A stretch of 64,000 nucleotides of DNA from assembly GCA_003586115.2 (NCBI GenBank), contig QVOM02000034.1:142128290-142192289 (forward strand). Reading direction: 5' to 3'. The first letter of the stretch is position 1. The number at the start of each line of letters is the position of its first letter. The notes beneath the pieces were generated by a model that saw only the letters and a program-made list of their open reading frames with translations, made no database searches and was not told where the DNA came from. This document shows, one piece after another, positions 30,576-44,824 of this stretch. Source of the DNA: Salvator merianae (lineage: Eukaryota; Chordata; Lepidosauria; Squamata; Teiidae). The position numbers and the translations under genes are program-made.

Positions 30576-31863
30576 GCCCTTTCATACATCTTGAAAACGT
30601 TTTCATCTTCTCATATTTCTTTAGTGTGGCAGGACCTTTACCCCACTCCTTCCCTCACTTTTACAGAAGATATGCATTCCTCTTAAGCAGAGAGTAACAG
30701 GTTTGCCTCTACCTGTGTTTCTTCTTATTTTATCCATTCCTGTTATTGGTATCTTTAGACTTCTTCCAGTATTTCAGATGGAACTCAGAAATATTAGCAG
30801 TAATGCACTTTATAGTTCTGGAAAAATAAGATATTTCAAGGCAAATATTCCTGGCAAGAATGTCAACATTTTTGTTACTTTAAATTTTCTGTATCCATTT
30901 TAATCAATTGGCATTCTCTTTGGGTTTTTCCACTGGTATTAATTTTTTCCTGTGCAAATACTGCAATTCTAGCTAGAACAAACAAAGTAGTACTTTAATA
31001 ATCACTCTATGTAATGTATGTTTTCCTTTTGAGGTTTATTTGAAATCTTGCACTTTCATGATAAATGTTTATCTTATTGTTCTAGTGTATTGAGAAATAG
31101 TGGCTTTAAATTTAGTTAATGTTTCTGGCACACATCCATGATAGTATTGATTAAAAATTAACTTATGACAAAGTCCAATAAAGTGATTTCTATCTTTTAT
31201 TTTATTTCAATATGGGATGTAAAAAAGTTTTATAAACCAAATCAAGTTTTGAATATATTACAACAGTGCAAGTTACTAAAAGGTACGAAGGTGAAATTTT
31301 CCAAAGTACATTTATCATGGTATTTCTTTTAATTTGCACTCCTGCTGTACTATAAATGTAATAACCATCAAAATGAAAAATGCAACAGATTGATAATACC
31401 ATTGAGTTTTAATTAAACCACTGAATTGAAAAAGGCCCAGATGGATAACAGGATAATGTAGTTATAACCCTGTTATGAGAAATTCTGGGCTGCCAGTTAT
31501 AGCATCTTATAAATAAATCTTATGCCAAAATAACACAATTTTTACAAGACCATCCAAAAATTAATAATTTAAGTCTGTAAAGCAGATGGTTTCTCTATTT
31601 GATTTGATTTGGCTACAAAGCTCAGATCTTCTCAGTATAGTAAATGTTTCTACCTCCTGAGTACTAGAGTACTCTACCAAATTATGGCCATCCATTCTGT
31701 TCCTCCTCGTTCACAGCTGCAAAACCTTTGAAATGTTTCACACTCTGAAAGGTCATGTGGGTTATGTCTCTTGGTTTACTTAGGCTGTGTGTCTTGGATA
31801 ACTTAGGTTGTATTCATATAAAACAAATGGGGGGCAGCTCATAGGCACCTAAGAGAGACAGTA

Positions 31864-32364
31864 ATGTGTGGATCTCGTGTTCCCAGGCCTTCTCGAATCC
31901 ATATTTTATTGGACAGAATGTTTATGAGAGTTGGGAGGATCAGGCTGGTATTTGAACAATCCCACCTCCATGCTGTTTCTGAGCCACCTCAGATAAGTTC
32001 TTTTGCTATGTGTGATCGCAGCTTCAGCACTAAGTTTAAGATGGAAAGTCAGCAGTGGAATTTCAGATGTGTCTACTCAGAACCAAATCTTTATTTCAGT
32101 GGGCCTTATCTCAAAATAAATATCTATGGTATCCCAGCCTTAATATTTTATCATAGCAATAAAATGTGGTTTTCTACTTTCTGGGGAATCCTTATGTGCT
32201 CTTACTACAATGGTAGTAGTGAAAGGGACCAAGAAGGCTTTTCCTTTCTTTTCCATGACTCATGTCATGCTAAGCTGATTGCTGTTTGGCCAAGGTGCAT
32301 CTTAAGCCCAGCTCTGAGAAGAGCAGGGGGCTGCAGTGTCTGGTTTCTGGAGGCACAGTATTGA
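31864..32364 (+). other. Longest open frame in the window, no recognised function
   Basis: The frame runs 166 codons and starts with ATG, preceded by AGAGAGACAGTA. The product is rich in Ser, Phe, Cys and Trp, with no signal peptide, membrane segment or known motif. Codons 69-89 overlap a SINE-like tail, GTGTCTACTCAGAACC, which argues against a conserved protein. I consider it a chance frame, but it is the only plus-strand frame of this length not explained by a GC-rich repeat or a known element. Confidence 0.2.
32068..32130 (+). repeat. SINE-like fragment (CTACTCAGAA...GGGCCTTA block)
   Basis: GTCTACTCAGAACCAAATCT and TTCAGTGGGCCTTATCTCA follow the widespread reptile/tetrapod SINE segment CTACTCAGAAGTAAGTCCC and TTCAATGGGGCTTACTCCCA. 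Only this part is recognisable. Confidence 0.45.
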
Positions 32365-35300
32365 GGAAGACAGTTCTATTTCTTAATCATAAATAGAAAG
32401 AGCTGTCTCTGTATCAGCACCAAGGATCTTGGGAAAGGCAATCAAGCTATTATCTTCTGTTGCTGAACTACATCTTTCATCAATCCTTTTCCTCAGCCAG
32501 CCTGGCTGATACTGCTGAGGGCCCAGGTACACCTAGGTTTCAATCCACATTGGATCCACCTCCAGAATGAAAGAATAAATCATCCAAAGGGTAATTTTCT
32601 AGGAGAGATAATAGGAAAAGAAAACTTTTTGTCATATTGCTGACATGTTCTCACACTCTGAAGATGTCTTGAATGTGGATTAAAGCTTAGGTGTGGCAGA
32701 GCCCTGAGACTTGTACTTCAACTATATTTGGAGGCTCATAGTTGAGCATCTCTCATCTTTGGAATGTGCGCAGTATCTGTGACACCATTTGCACATGGGT
32801 GTTTAATGTGCCTCCAGGGGTAAGGGGGAAATCAGGAAAATGTCTTTGAGCCCTAAACCTCTCCAACAGTTGCCTAAAATGCTTTTGCCTGGAATCTCTG
32901 TGAGTACTCTAGTGGAGCTTTGGATAAGAACATTTACATCCTCCCTCCATGTATAAATGAATGGAGTGGCGGAGAAGCATCTCCAAGGCCAAACCTGTGG
33001 CCTGGAATGCCTTGAGGACTCAAAACTATAGCGGACATCAGGGCCTCATGCTTGAGCTCCATGGGGATTTTGCTGTTGCAGGTGGAAGTTTTCTTTCTAC
33101 TGTAGGTCCTTAGATGTATGTCCAAGGTTCAGTGGCTCCTGTGTGCTTCCTGCCTCAAGGTGGGAAACATGGATGGAAGATACATTTGTTGGTGTGCTTT
33201 CACTTATTAGCAGAAGGAAATAATGGGAATGTAAGGGATTTTATGTTCAATGTAGGCTGATTAGTAGGGGAAAGAATCCATGCTGAATTTCATCTCCCAT
33301 CATTGTTGACTGTTGCTTCTGCTGACTGTGACTGATGAGAGTTAAAAACAAGTTTGGCACAATTTTAGTATTTGACATAGGTCAATAATATGCTATCTGT
33401 CTTAATCATAGATAAAGAAAACACAAAGCGTAGTGGAAGCAATGCTAGAGGTGGCAGTGGTTATGCTTTAAGACAGTGATAAAGATTACTGTTGACTATG
33501 CAGTAAGGATATGAGTGAATGCAAAGTAGATTCTGTCTGTGGGGTGATGGGGAGAGGAAGACTGAGGTGGCCTTTTGGGATTTGTTCAAGATAATCTTTG
33601 TGTGGCAGAGATTATGTGTGGGTGACAAGTTATGTGAATTTAAAAGTTCAGATTTCAAACATCTTGTTTACAGCTTTTAATGTGACTGAAACATGCTGAC
33701 ATGTGCCTTTAAATGAGCAGGATTGATCCTGTGGACAGAAATGGATTTAAAATGTCTGTAGCATTTCCTGCGTACAGCTCATGGGGCTGGGAGTGGCATA
33801 GGATAATTGGATTGTATATGCTAATCAGCTAGGGGGCACAATAACTATGTGGTTACTTATATCTGCATTAACCATCTGTACGAAGGGCCTGTTGTCATAT
33901 TCTAGGGATGGAATATTCAGAAACAAAAACTGAAGTCATATTCTATTTACAAAGTTTGTAGTACTAACTATTTCTTTGAAAGGAATTATAAATCCTATTC
34001 CAATGCAATTTTGCTTTTCCATTTCCTTCAGTGCCCTTATTATATATACAGCTATATCCATCTGTATTGGGAATAACTAAGTGAAACCTCGTTTGAGTGG
34101 AACTGACAAACAAAATTCTATACAAATAGAGAACTGTTGATAGGGATGCTCAGCAAATTCCTAACATTTTATTGAAAACTGGGTTTATGTAGTGGGATGT
34201 TCTGTGAGCGGGTCACTCTTTGTGGAACTCTGCAGCACCAGGTATCAGAATGCATCCCTAGTAGGTTTTTAAAAGAAGGCCTTAAAAACCCATGTCTTTC
34301 TCACCTGTCATGTTTCATGGTTGCTGAGTTTTGTGAAATAGATTTTAAAAAAGTTTTCAAAAGAGTCGAACAACTGAATGATTCTTGAATGCAGAGCAGG
34401 AAATCTGGGTGTGTTCTGCTTATTTAGCAGGAAAGCAAAATACCTCCAGGCACTGCAATAGTTTCCGCTGATGCTAGATGAAGCTGCCATAGTGGACGTG
34501 TCCCTAGGCTCACTCCACATTTGCTAGATCTCTGTCCTCCAGTTCTTCTGCATGAATTGATCAGAGGGCCAGAATCATTTCCCCTGTGACTTGTCAGTTG
34601 AGAAAAGCTAATTATATATTTGGGATTTGATTTGCCCTTTCACGCTACTTCTGTATTTGCTAAGCATTTAGTGAGAAAAAATAAATCTGGAATACAGAAA
34701 TTATAAAACTGGGGTATGGTAACAGACATACAGAATGTAATTGCTTTTTCAGTCATAGCTGTCAATGGAAACTGGTGCAGTAGCATTAGTGGGGCTGTGA
34801 TGGAGTAGCGAGCTTTGATGGTACCTTTGATTTATTTTGTGTTTTGATCTGTTGTGGATCAAATTGTGATGCCCCACCATTGTACAGGTTCCACTGTGTG
34901 ATTCATCATGGGTCTTAGGAGTAAAATCTCAAATAGTCTCAAGCGTCTTTCGATGAAAAAAAGCAGTTACTTATTACTTCATAAAGGTGAGTAAATCACA
35001 GATCACAATGCTTAAATGGAAATAGCCCCCTTTTAAACAATGGTAGATGTTTACTTTTGGAGACCTGTGACTTTAAAGATGGTCTATTTCCCCTGAAATA
35101 ATTAGTTCTTTTTGCACAGTGTTTGGGAATGATGTAAGTAGGTAACAAGCTGTAGTAGTTATTGTTTTCCCACCAACAATAAATAAAGTGTTCAAAAGCC
35201 CAATAATATTTGTCCTAACTGCAAAATAATGAAGTAAAATGATGACATTTATAACTGGAAATTCAGTAGATTAATGTGAAGAACTAGTTGATACACTCGT

Positions 35301-36290
35301 TACTTACGCAGTGTTCCATTTCACTTTATAAGAACATTATCTGGAAACTTACATTTGATCTTAATATTAGAAAAAAATAATGAAATGAAAAAGATTAACT
35401 TTACAATTTAAGGTTGCAGAATCCTGATGAAATGTAATCATGCTTATATTGTGGATTTAAAAAGAAATTCAATAGAGTAATAAAATAAAATTCAATCATA
35501 CCTTTAAATTAGCACAAAAAACTTGCAGGAAATCTTATTTGTTTCTAACCAGTTCATTATAGAAAGAGTTTCAACAAATTACACGACATTTGGTTTTTAA
35601 AAAACAACACTTAGTGATCAAAAATTGTTATCTAGGTGTTCATAAATTTATTAACGTGTGTTCTGGCACCTGTGGCACATATTCTTATTGAATTCTTTTA
35701 TTATCACCCCATTATTCCTGGCTGAGGAATACAATCGCTATAAAATTTAAAGAACAAGAGACACAACATTTATTGAGATTTTATTTAGGTGTAGCAGTTA
35801 ATGGATTGTGCAGTGTAATGGAACAGGCTCTCATTGCTAGTAGATATCAGATTTGTTTCTTACATTGTTTCACTTTTAAGCATACATAATGTTACATCTT
35901 TATCACAGGATAAACAAATTATTCCAGTTGTATCTGGAAATTTACAAATAACCATTTTCTGCAGCAGTAATTAGCAAGCTGCTTTTTTTATCCCATGCCA
36001 GAGACTTGCAAATCACTCTTCTGTCCATCCTCCAGGTTACTGGAAACAGTTACCTTTATGTAGCTGAGACTGTGATCAGAAACATAAAAAACAAAACACC
36101 GCAGTGACCTCTTACTGAACGCTCTAAAGTGGAAATATTCACATACTAGTCTGCCCTTCCCCCATGTCATGAACATTCTGTGCTAGAAAAGGTGGATTAG
36201 AGAAGGTTGGAGACATGAGAGCCATACACTGCCTGTCTGAGGCACGCCTTTTATTTCATCTGAACACAGCCTCAGTGTGGTATTGTACTA

Positions 36291-37855
<1,565 letters not shown>

Positions 37856-37857
37856 TA

Positions 37858-39324
37858 CAATGCCTGATATTAGAGCTTGATTTGCTGCCAAATGCCAATA
37901 CAGCACCAGTCTTACTAATCATTCAATATAAACGAGAATGCAGAGACTAACCTCATCTTCTACAAGCCAACTGCTGACTGTAGCTATGTATTCAGTGTCT
38001 GTCTGAAGGGTCAAATTTCTCATGTGTAGCTTTATGGATGGACCAGAATGTCTAGTTCTCCTTGTTTTCATGCTGAGTTCATCTTTGTAGCATCCACGGT
38101 ACTGAATGTCAAAGACAGTCCTCTCCTTATCATACCTGTGCATCACTTTTATAATAAGAATGATATACATGCTCTTCATGAGTCACCACTTCAATAGTGA
38201 ATGTGGATAATACAATGCCATGAGAGGATACTATGTTTAGCCTTGTCGTTGAACACATATGGGTTGTTTAGGACTTGCCTGATAAATGTGGACTTTGGCT
38301 GGGACAACATTTTTTATGGTCTTGGAAGCTCTATGAAGTTGAGGACAGTGTGAAAAACTGTCTTCCCATGCTGTGATCAAACAGCCTTGTTAAAGTGACA
38401 GGTGCATACACTCGTGACCCATGGGTCACATGAGCATGTACGCCTGTCATCCCTTCTCTGTAATGGAAATGTGGAAAATGGAGGAATTCTTTACTCTCCA
38501 AGGGTCTCAGCATCTTTGTTTACTTCCTCTGCCAAATCAGTCATCTGTTTGATGCCCTGCACTGGCACGGCATTGGAGCCATAAATCATAGAATTTGGCA
38601 AAATATTGGACACACCTGAGAAGGGCCAGTGTGATGAAGCCCAAGAGAATCCTGTTGCTTTAGTGACACTTTCACCAGCCGTCTGATCAGGGCCTTGGTT
38701 GTTTATGGAGCTTCTTGTTGCCTTAGTTTGTTCAATGGCTAGAGGAATTAGAATATGAGTATGAGTGCGATCTTTCACTTTGCTGTAACAAAACGCTATT
38801 GTATCATCATATGGGCTGCTAATACGGATTGCAATGCTGGCATCACACTATTTTAGGTAACATTCTCAAAACTAGCTATAATTCTATAAATGTAGTGTGT
38901 GAATAAACCATCAAGTTAACCTTGTGACAAATATTTCTGGAAATATTTCTCAAGCTATATAAAAATATAGGTATTTTTATAGCAGTTTGGGGAAAAAATG
39001 GAAAGAAATATTTTAGACACTAGTGGACATTATTTCAGAGTTTTCATTCTTTCTATATTGATAAAATAGAAAAGAAATGATGCTGTCCAAATATGCTTTA
39101 ATCTTCCTGTGAAAAAGCCAGATTAAACTAGTGGCTATTTACATTTCTAAGTCTGGATGTCTTAGAAAAGAAGAATAAGTGATTCCCTAGACAAAATGAG
39201 TATTTGGTACATTCTTCATCTGCTCTTTGACTTTCTTTATTTTCCATCAAAAGAATGATGCAGTATATTTTATGTTTCTTATCAGGACTCAAGGATAATG
39301 TTATCATTTTTATATTGTACACAG
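37858..39324. other. Unassigned; two antisense frames without motifs
   Basis: Antisense frames at 37919-38179 (86 codons) and 38491-38778 (95 codons, Ser/Thr/Asn-rich) have balanced composition but no motif that I recognise, and I see no supporting splice sites. A remnant of an unknown retroelement is possible. A short exact-looking inverted pair, CTCGTGACCCATGGGTCACATG, occurs near 38412-38432. Confidence 0.3.
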
Positions 39325-39440
39325 TTCTATAATACACCTGAAGGTCTCAGGGCAGGTCACAGCACTCAATAAAAACATGAATAACTTCAGTAAGCAGTAT
39401 AAAACATAATTAAAATGCAACTCTCCTATCCTAGCAGGAC
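39325..39440 (-). repeat. L2-type retroposon 3' end, antisense
   Basis: CCTGAAGGTCTCAGGGCAGG is the complement of the tail pattern CCTGCCCTGAGACCTTCAGG, which occurs on the plus strand near 58505 and 62950. It is followed by text like AAAACATAATTAAAATGCAA that is common next to such fragments. Confidence 0.5.
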
Positions 39441-40014
39441 AACATTAGGAGAGAGAGATAAATATCAAAGGCTAGATGGAGAGGAATGTTTTGACCAGGC
39501 ACAGAAAACCATAAAATGTTGGTGCCTGGCATCTCTTCACTGGGAGGCTGATCCAAAGTCAAATAGAAATGGGTCTTGACAATCCATTTCTTCTAAGCAA
39601 GTCTGAACTCACCACAAGTCCACATGACTGTGGATTTCTACCCTCACATTTTTTAACAAGACCAGGTTGAAAGTATGTCCTGCAACATGGGAGGCCATGA
39701 TGGAAACTGAAGTCCATCAATACCGCATCTGAGACAACTTCTGCCAGTTCTGACAGAGAAACTGTTGGTCAGTGGGGTGAATGGTACACCAACAACAACC
39801 TCATTCTTTCTGTCTGGCTCAACAATCCCTCAGTGCCAGATATGTGCCATATTGGGTGTCTGGTGAGAGGGATGCATTCTTTATGGACCATGGTATGTTC
39901 ACCTTCCCAACCCACAAGCCTGAACTGTTGCTGTACGAGATATCCTGGGGACTAAAGCCAAATACACACCAGGCCTCCCAGTTCACTCACTCAGATCTCT
40001 GTGATACACAGGAC
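39441..40014. other. Unassigned; may include the upstream part of the following L2
   Basis: The 105-codon frame at 39781-40098 runs into the L2 fragment but its first part shows no recognisable reverse transcriptase motif. I leave it unassigned. Confidence 0.35.
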
Positions 40015-40680
40015 AGCCTGTTCACCTACAATCAAATCACCAGCTTCAGCCTTTCTTGGACAGGGATAACTTGGTCACAGTGTTCCACATCCCGGTAACT
40101 GCCAGATTAGACTACTGCAATGTGCTGTACATGGGGCTACTCTTGAAAATGGTCTGGAACTTAGAACTAGTGCAGAATGCAGCAGCTTGACTGCTTGTGG
40201 AAGTCTCTCGCCAGTCACATATCACGCCAGTCCTGAAAGACCTGCATTGGATGCCTCTTGAAATGAGCCCAGTTCAAGGTGTAAATGCTAGCATAAAGCC
40301 GTAAACGTCTTGGGCTCTGATTATCTGAGCAAGTACCTTCTCCCATATAGATCTGTTTGAGTACTGAGATCTCAAAGAGAGGACCTTCTTGTAGTTCCTC
40401 CTCTCTCAGACATGCAAAGGGCAGAGACACTTAAGAAGGCCTTTTCTGAGGTGGCCCCCCATACTCTGGAACAGTGTCCCTCTGGAGGTTTCCCAAGTTC
40501 TTATATTATCTGAGTTTTGGTGCCTGGTTAAAACATACCTCTCCCCAGACCTCTGAGTCCTGTCCTGCTAGAGAGGGAGGGTTATATTTTGAATATTTTA
40601 TATTTTTATTGTAGTCACCCACCTTGGGACCTATTGGTGAAGGGCAGGATATAAATTCTTAAATAAATAAAAATAAAAAT
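40015..40680 (+). mobile_element. L2-clade LINE 3' fragment
   Basis: Plus-strand codons read DRDNLVTVFHIPVTARLDYC, NVLYMGL, LELVQNAAA, SHITPVLKDLHWMPL, then a PPILWNSVPLEV block. These match the L2 ORF2 C-terminal order RLDYCN.LY.GL, LQ.VQNAAAR, HITP.L..LHWLPV and LWN.LP.. . The 3' UTR ends CACCTTGGGACCTATTGGTG, AGGGCAGGATATAAATTC and an (AAATA)n tail. Stops and frameshifts make it dead. Confidence 0.75.
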
Positions 40681-40701
40681 GGATGGATGATGACTTATTT
40701 T

Positions 40702-41095
40702 GAATAGAAATGTGCAAAATTCATTTTGGGGTCACAAGTTTGATCAAGTATTTTGCATTTGTGAATATGAATATGAAAGGCATCAAATATGTGCCTTTTT
40801 GCATTTTCAGAGTTTGATCAAAATGAACCAGTCTTTACCCTTGCGAAAGTGGAATATTTGATCGAATATTCATGTTTTTTCTGTGTTTTAACCCATTAAG
40901 GGGCATATTCAATAGGGAAAACATCGCAAAAACTGCAAAATCGAACATGAAAAATCTCTTTTTCGATGTTGCAATTTGCTGACAAAGCGAACATACAAGT
41001 TTTTGCTTTGACAGGGAATCAAAAAAATGAATTTCATTCACGGATATCACTGATTTTGAACTAACACTTAACAACAGCACCACCAACCCAGTAGG
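40702..41095. mobile_element. Possible hAT-like remnant (TAGAAATGTGCAAAATTC start)
   Basis: TAGAAATGTGCAAAATTCAT resembles hAT ends of the TAGGGATGTGCA type. The interior has CpG-containing phrases such as GATCGAATATTC, AAATCGAACATG and TTTTCGATGTTGC that stand out from the flanks. The right end was not found. Confidence 0.3.
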
Positions 41096-41779
41096 AAGGT
41101 TGACAGCCATCCCCACATTGTGATGGGTTGGGAAGCAGAATAGAAGGAGTGATAACCTTAATACCTAACACTCCTTTTCTGAATAGTTCTTCTCTGCCTC
41201 CCATTGTTGTAAGTTCACCTGTCCATTACAAATGAAAGGCCTCTCCCAGGGCTTCCATCTCTCATATCACCCAGGAACATAGCTCCTTTCACTAGCAACC
41301 CCACCTTCTCTACCAGCTGGCTTGTACTGTTGCTCAAGGTGATACCACCACTGAGAAAACATAATGGCCCCTGAATCATAGTCAGTATCCAACTTTCTTA
41401 ACTAAGGCACCATCCACATTACTGCCATGTGGGCCCAGATAGGTAAAAGGCTGCACATGATATGTCACTGCCTCCCATCCTATGGCTTTTCAGAGCAACT
41501 CAGCGGCAAAGTGATACCCCCACCAATGCCAATTCGGCATGATGGGTGTGTGTGTTATCTGACCATTGCATCAGCCTCATGCCTAGCATAAATTCGGAGA
41601 TCTGGACCATGTAGAGGATTTGTATCCTGACGTTTAGGTCATTGTTCAGTTCTTATCTGGCTTAGGGAATTCACCTCTTCATGTGATCTTCCATACAGTC
41701 TGACTTTAGTCATATATCAGTCAGTTGGAAGTAGGCTCCTCTAAGGTCATTGTGGCTTATGGCTGAAAAAATACATAGA
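41096..41779. other. Unassigned
   Basis: Moderately GC-balanced DNA with no long frames, terminal repeats or known motifs. Confidence 0.35.
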
Positions 41780-41915
41780 AGATTTATTTTCTTGAACTTA
41801 TTTTATAACTTGCTCTATATGCATCTGATGAGGTAGGCTTAGTCTATGGAAGCTCATACTATGAACTTCTTTTTCTTTGTTAATCTCTAAGATGCTACTA
41901 GACCCTCTTGCTAAC
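41780..41915 (+). repeat. Probable retroelement 3'-end fragment (GCATCTGATGAGGTAGGC type)
   Basis: GCATCTGATGAGGTAGGCTT, GTCTATGGAAGCTCATACTA and TTGTTAATCTCTAAGATGCT match the order of a widespread amniote repeat (GCATCTGATGAAGTGGGCTG, ACGAAAGCTTATGC, TTAGTCTCTAAGGTGC). I do not assign it firmly to a clade; Penelope-like is one possibility. Confidence 0.4.
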
Positions 41916-43184
41916 TTGATCTCTAGTACGAGTTCTAATTTCACATGTGTTTTCAAAGGGAGTATTTGAAGATATGTGCACTGTATTTTTAAGGTATTGA
42001 TCCTTATATGACTTTGGTATGCCAACTGTGACTCCCTGATGTTTGAGGGGTGGTGGTATATATATATGAGCGTCTTTTCTGTGGTGGCCACAAGGTAATG
42101 AATTAATCTGCCCAGTGTGGGATGTCAGTACAACCATGTTATATATCTTTTGGCACTTTTTCAATCAGGTCTTTGACATTTAGTTCCTTCTCGTATTGTG
42201 CAGTTTGGGGCTGGTGACTTTTCTTTCATTTTCTTTCATTTGTTTTCAATTATGTTTTCTCTGTGATCCGTTATAACTGCAATAAATTAAGTTTTATTTT
42301 TTTATTTTTATTCAAACTACTTTAAAAAAGAAGGTGAACTGTCCTTAAGTTTTACTGTTTAAATATGTAAGTTTGCTTGCCTAGCAAATTGAGTCTGCTG
42401 TTTAAAAAAGAGAAGATCTTTCTTTGTTGAATACAGTAACTTATGCATGTCTGTCTAATTTATGGATGTCTGTCTAACTTATGACAACTCAGGCTGAATG
42501 CTATTGACCCAATGCTATGCATGTAATGTATCTTTCCAGGTGCTTGCTAATCTTTATTTATGCAGTCCTGTGAAGGCTCCCAGAGCAGTTGGTTTGAGTT
42601 CAGACCTCTTTCCTGCCCCATAGCTTTGATCTTGGGGACATTTTTGCTTTTGATCTGGTCATGCTGCTAGAGCTATGTCCCTCAAGCAGTAAGGCTCTCT
42701 TAATCACAGTATGTGACTGGAGGATGCAGGTCTATGTGAAAATCCGTATTACATTTCTAGTTGGAATGCATATGCATCTGAAGATATATTCCAAGCATAT
42801 AGGGGGGCTTCCTTCACATCTGTTCACTGTCTTGAATTGTCCAAGAGCCATGCTTGAATCTTTCCAGAATTGTCCCAAGCCACAATTTGGTCATCTCTTA
42901 CTGAAAAGATCAACCACTCCGATTTTCTTTAAGGATTCCCCTGGCATGGCATAACTGCAGCTGTTTGTATGTCAGAAGTTTAAGACAGTCTGAGAAGTCT
43001 GCAAGGGTACAGAGGCAAGATACAGCTTAGTGTTTCAAAATACCAACTGCGAGTCCTTATTTTCGTTCTCATATTAGCCATAAATCTGCCTTAGCAAGCC
43101 ACTATCTGGCAACTTTTTATTTATTATCCTTTGCTTTTGTGCTTTTATTAATTTGGATTTTTAAAATTTGATTTGTACTGCTGA
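41916..43184. other. Unassigned
   Basis: There is a short TA repeat near 42055 and a plus-strand 97-codon frame at 42661-42954 without motifs. Nothing else is recognisable. Confidence 0.35.
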
Positions 43185-43195
43185 TATTTTAATAG

Positions 43196-43238
43196 TTTAT
43201 TATTATTATTAGTAGTAGTAGTAGTAGTAGTAATAGTA
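43196..43238. repeat. (TTA)n/(TAG)n microsatellite in the L1 tail
   Basis: Four or so TTA units pass into about seven TAG units. It probably grew from the A-rich L1 tail. Confidence 0.8.
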
Positions 43239-43402
43239 TTTTAAAACATATAAAATTTACATTATACTCAAACATTTGTAGACTAATATTTCTATTGTTG
43301 AATTCCTCCTTCTTTCCTCCTTCTTTCAAAGTTTCTTCTATGTTTCATGTTTCTTGTCCCTCCTGGACACTTTCAATTCTTTTCTTCTGCCGTCTTTGCT
43401 CA

Positions 43403-43620
43403 TCATTGTTCAAATCCAGCAATCACAAGTCCACTTTCCAATTCTTGCAGAAAGTCAATAAAGGGTTTCCAGTTTCTATAAAACCTATCAACTGTCTTAT
43501 TTCTCAAAAAGTTAGTCAATTTATCCATCTCAGCAAGGTCCATCATTTTGACCAACCAATCATCCGCCGTTAGTGTTTCGTCCCCTTTCCATTTCTGTGC
43601 GCATACAATTCTAGCTAGTT
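43403..43620 (-). pseudogene. L1 ORF2 C-terminal 72 codons
   Basis: On the minus strand a continuous frame reads LARIVCAQKWKGDETL, DDWLVKMMDLAEMDKL, FLRNK and FYRNWKPFIDFL, ending in FEQ and a TGA at 43405-43403. L1 proteins of squamates end in the same order (ARL..AQ.WK....PT...W......I...DKLT..LR.K....F...W.PF). There is no internal stop, so the copy is fairly young, but nothing upstream is present. It does not begin with a real initiator codon. Confidence 0.7.
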
Positions 43621-43622
43621 AT

Positions 43623-44305
43623 TTTTAAAGAACAATACTGTTGGGAAATAGATGTAGGTCCTGTTTTATATGTTATCTACAGTTTGTTATATTTGTGGCT
43701 GTACTTCAGATCTACTGTTAATATTAGTGGTAGTACTAAGACTTTATGTATATAATACTGATAGCAGTTAATGATCAGTGTTTTAGCATAGCTTGAGTTG
43801 ACTAAGGAAAAACAAACAAATAAAGCCGAACATTTCCAATCTAATCCACATTTACTGTTTTGAACTTTCACAGAATGTCCGTGCAAAGCTCCTAATCTTC
43901 CTCTTCAAATCTCAGACTGCTATGGCACTCTGACTCCAGTTGTCTCTTTAGTGCTTGGAATCTCAAAAAAAAGTGGAAAGGGTGATCTTTCACTCTTTTT
44001 GTCTGAATCTACAACTGACCAAGCTACTTGAAAAAAATTCATTTACCGAGTCCTACCTGAACTCTGGCACATTAGTACATTCTGCTTTCTGTATTTTGCT
44101 TTTCTCTGCAATCAAAAAACTCTTGGAAAGTGGGGTCAGGAATTACATTTCACCTTCTGCAAATGCTCAAGGTACCTTTGCACAATATTTTTTAGCAATT
44201 CTGGGAGACATAGCAATAGTATTCTTCCTAATGATTTTACCAAGCTCATCCTTCTGAGCTGTGAATTACAGCTATCAAAGTTTGTCAAGACTCCTCCGGA
44301 CTGAA
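43623..44305. other. Unassigned
   Basis: The 100-codon plus frame at 43955-44257 has a hydrophobic C-terminal stretch, but I see no motif and consider it chance. Confidence 0.3.
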
Positions 44306-44824
44306 GGGCCCTTTCAGCACTGGGCCTGAGATCAGAATATATTTCTATCCAAGGTCCAGCCTTCTACACCTACAGTGGAATACAGTAAGTCCTGACCCTC
44401 TTAACCCACTTGTCTGCATGGGATGAGGCAGTGAATCTGTACAACTCCACTAGTATCTGTATCATGGACTACAAGGATGTGCAGACAGCATGCCCCTGTG
44501 GGCAGGATTACTGTGTTGCACCCGTTTTGGCAGCACTTCAAGAAGCCCTACCAGAAGTGGCACTGGAAGTTGATACCTCACTGAAATTGACAGTCCTGGA
44601 AACTGCAAAGGCTGGGAATGAAAGTTCCTGGCCTTTGAAGAATCCACACCAGTTTTGAGGCCTGGGCAGTCCTTCAAAGCTGGCAGTCGGGGCTGTGCCA
44701 CAACAGGCTGTCCAAGTATGGACAACCATTGGAATGGGCTACTGCTAGCCTGGTCCAGCATGGCCCATGCTCACTGGCCCTTGCTACATAGGCTGAAGGA
44801 GGCCATGTAGTGCAGAAAGGGCCC
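44306..44824. mobile_element. Harbinger-like element, about 519 bp
   Basis: GGGCCCTTTCAGCACTGGGC pairs with a right end reading TAGTGCAGAAAGGGCCC. Internal blocks GTTTTGGCAGCACTTCAAG and GGAATGAAAGTTCCTGGCC follow the same layout as the 13.94 kb element. The flanking trinucleotides (GAA, AAG) do not form a clear duplication. The 82- and 99-codon frames inside are spurious. Confidence 0.6.

Larger units (their letters stand above)
30576..36288. other. 5.7 kb of mostly unassigned AT-rich DNA
   Basis: I found no terminal repeats or retroelement proteins here apart from a SINE-like tail at 32068-32130 and a weak L2-like frame at 34197-34388 (FLKEGLKNPCLSHL). The longest open frame of the window (166 codons) lies at 31864-32364 and is listed separately. 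Short antisense frames at 31202, 32934, 33461, 34308 and 35988 have no motifs. Confidence 0.45.
43185..43622 (-). mobile_element. L1 LINE 3' end, antisense, severely 5'-truncated
   Basis: The end near 43190-43240 is an A-rich, (TAA)n/(CTA)n-containing tail on the minus strand, followed by a 3' UTR with the GAAAGAAGGAGG purine tract and the ORF2 C-terminus (next entry). Truncation occurs near 43622. Confidence 0.7.
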
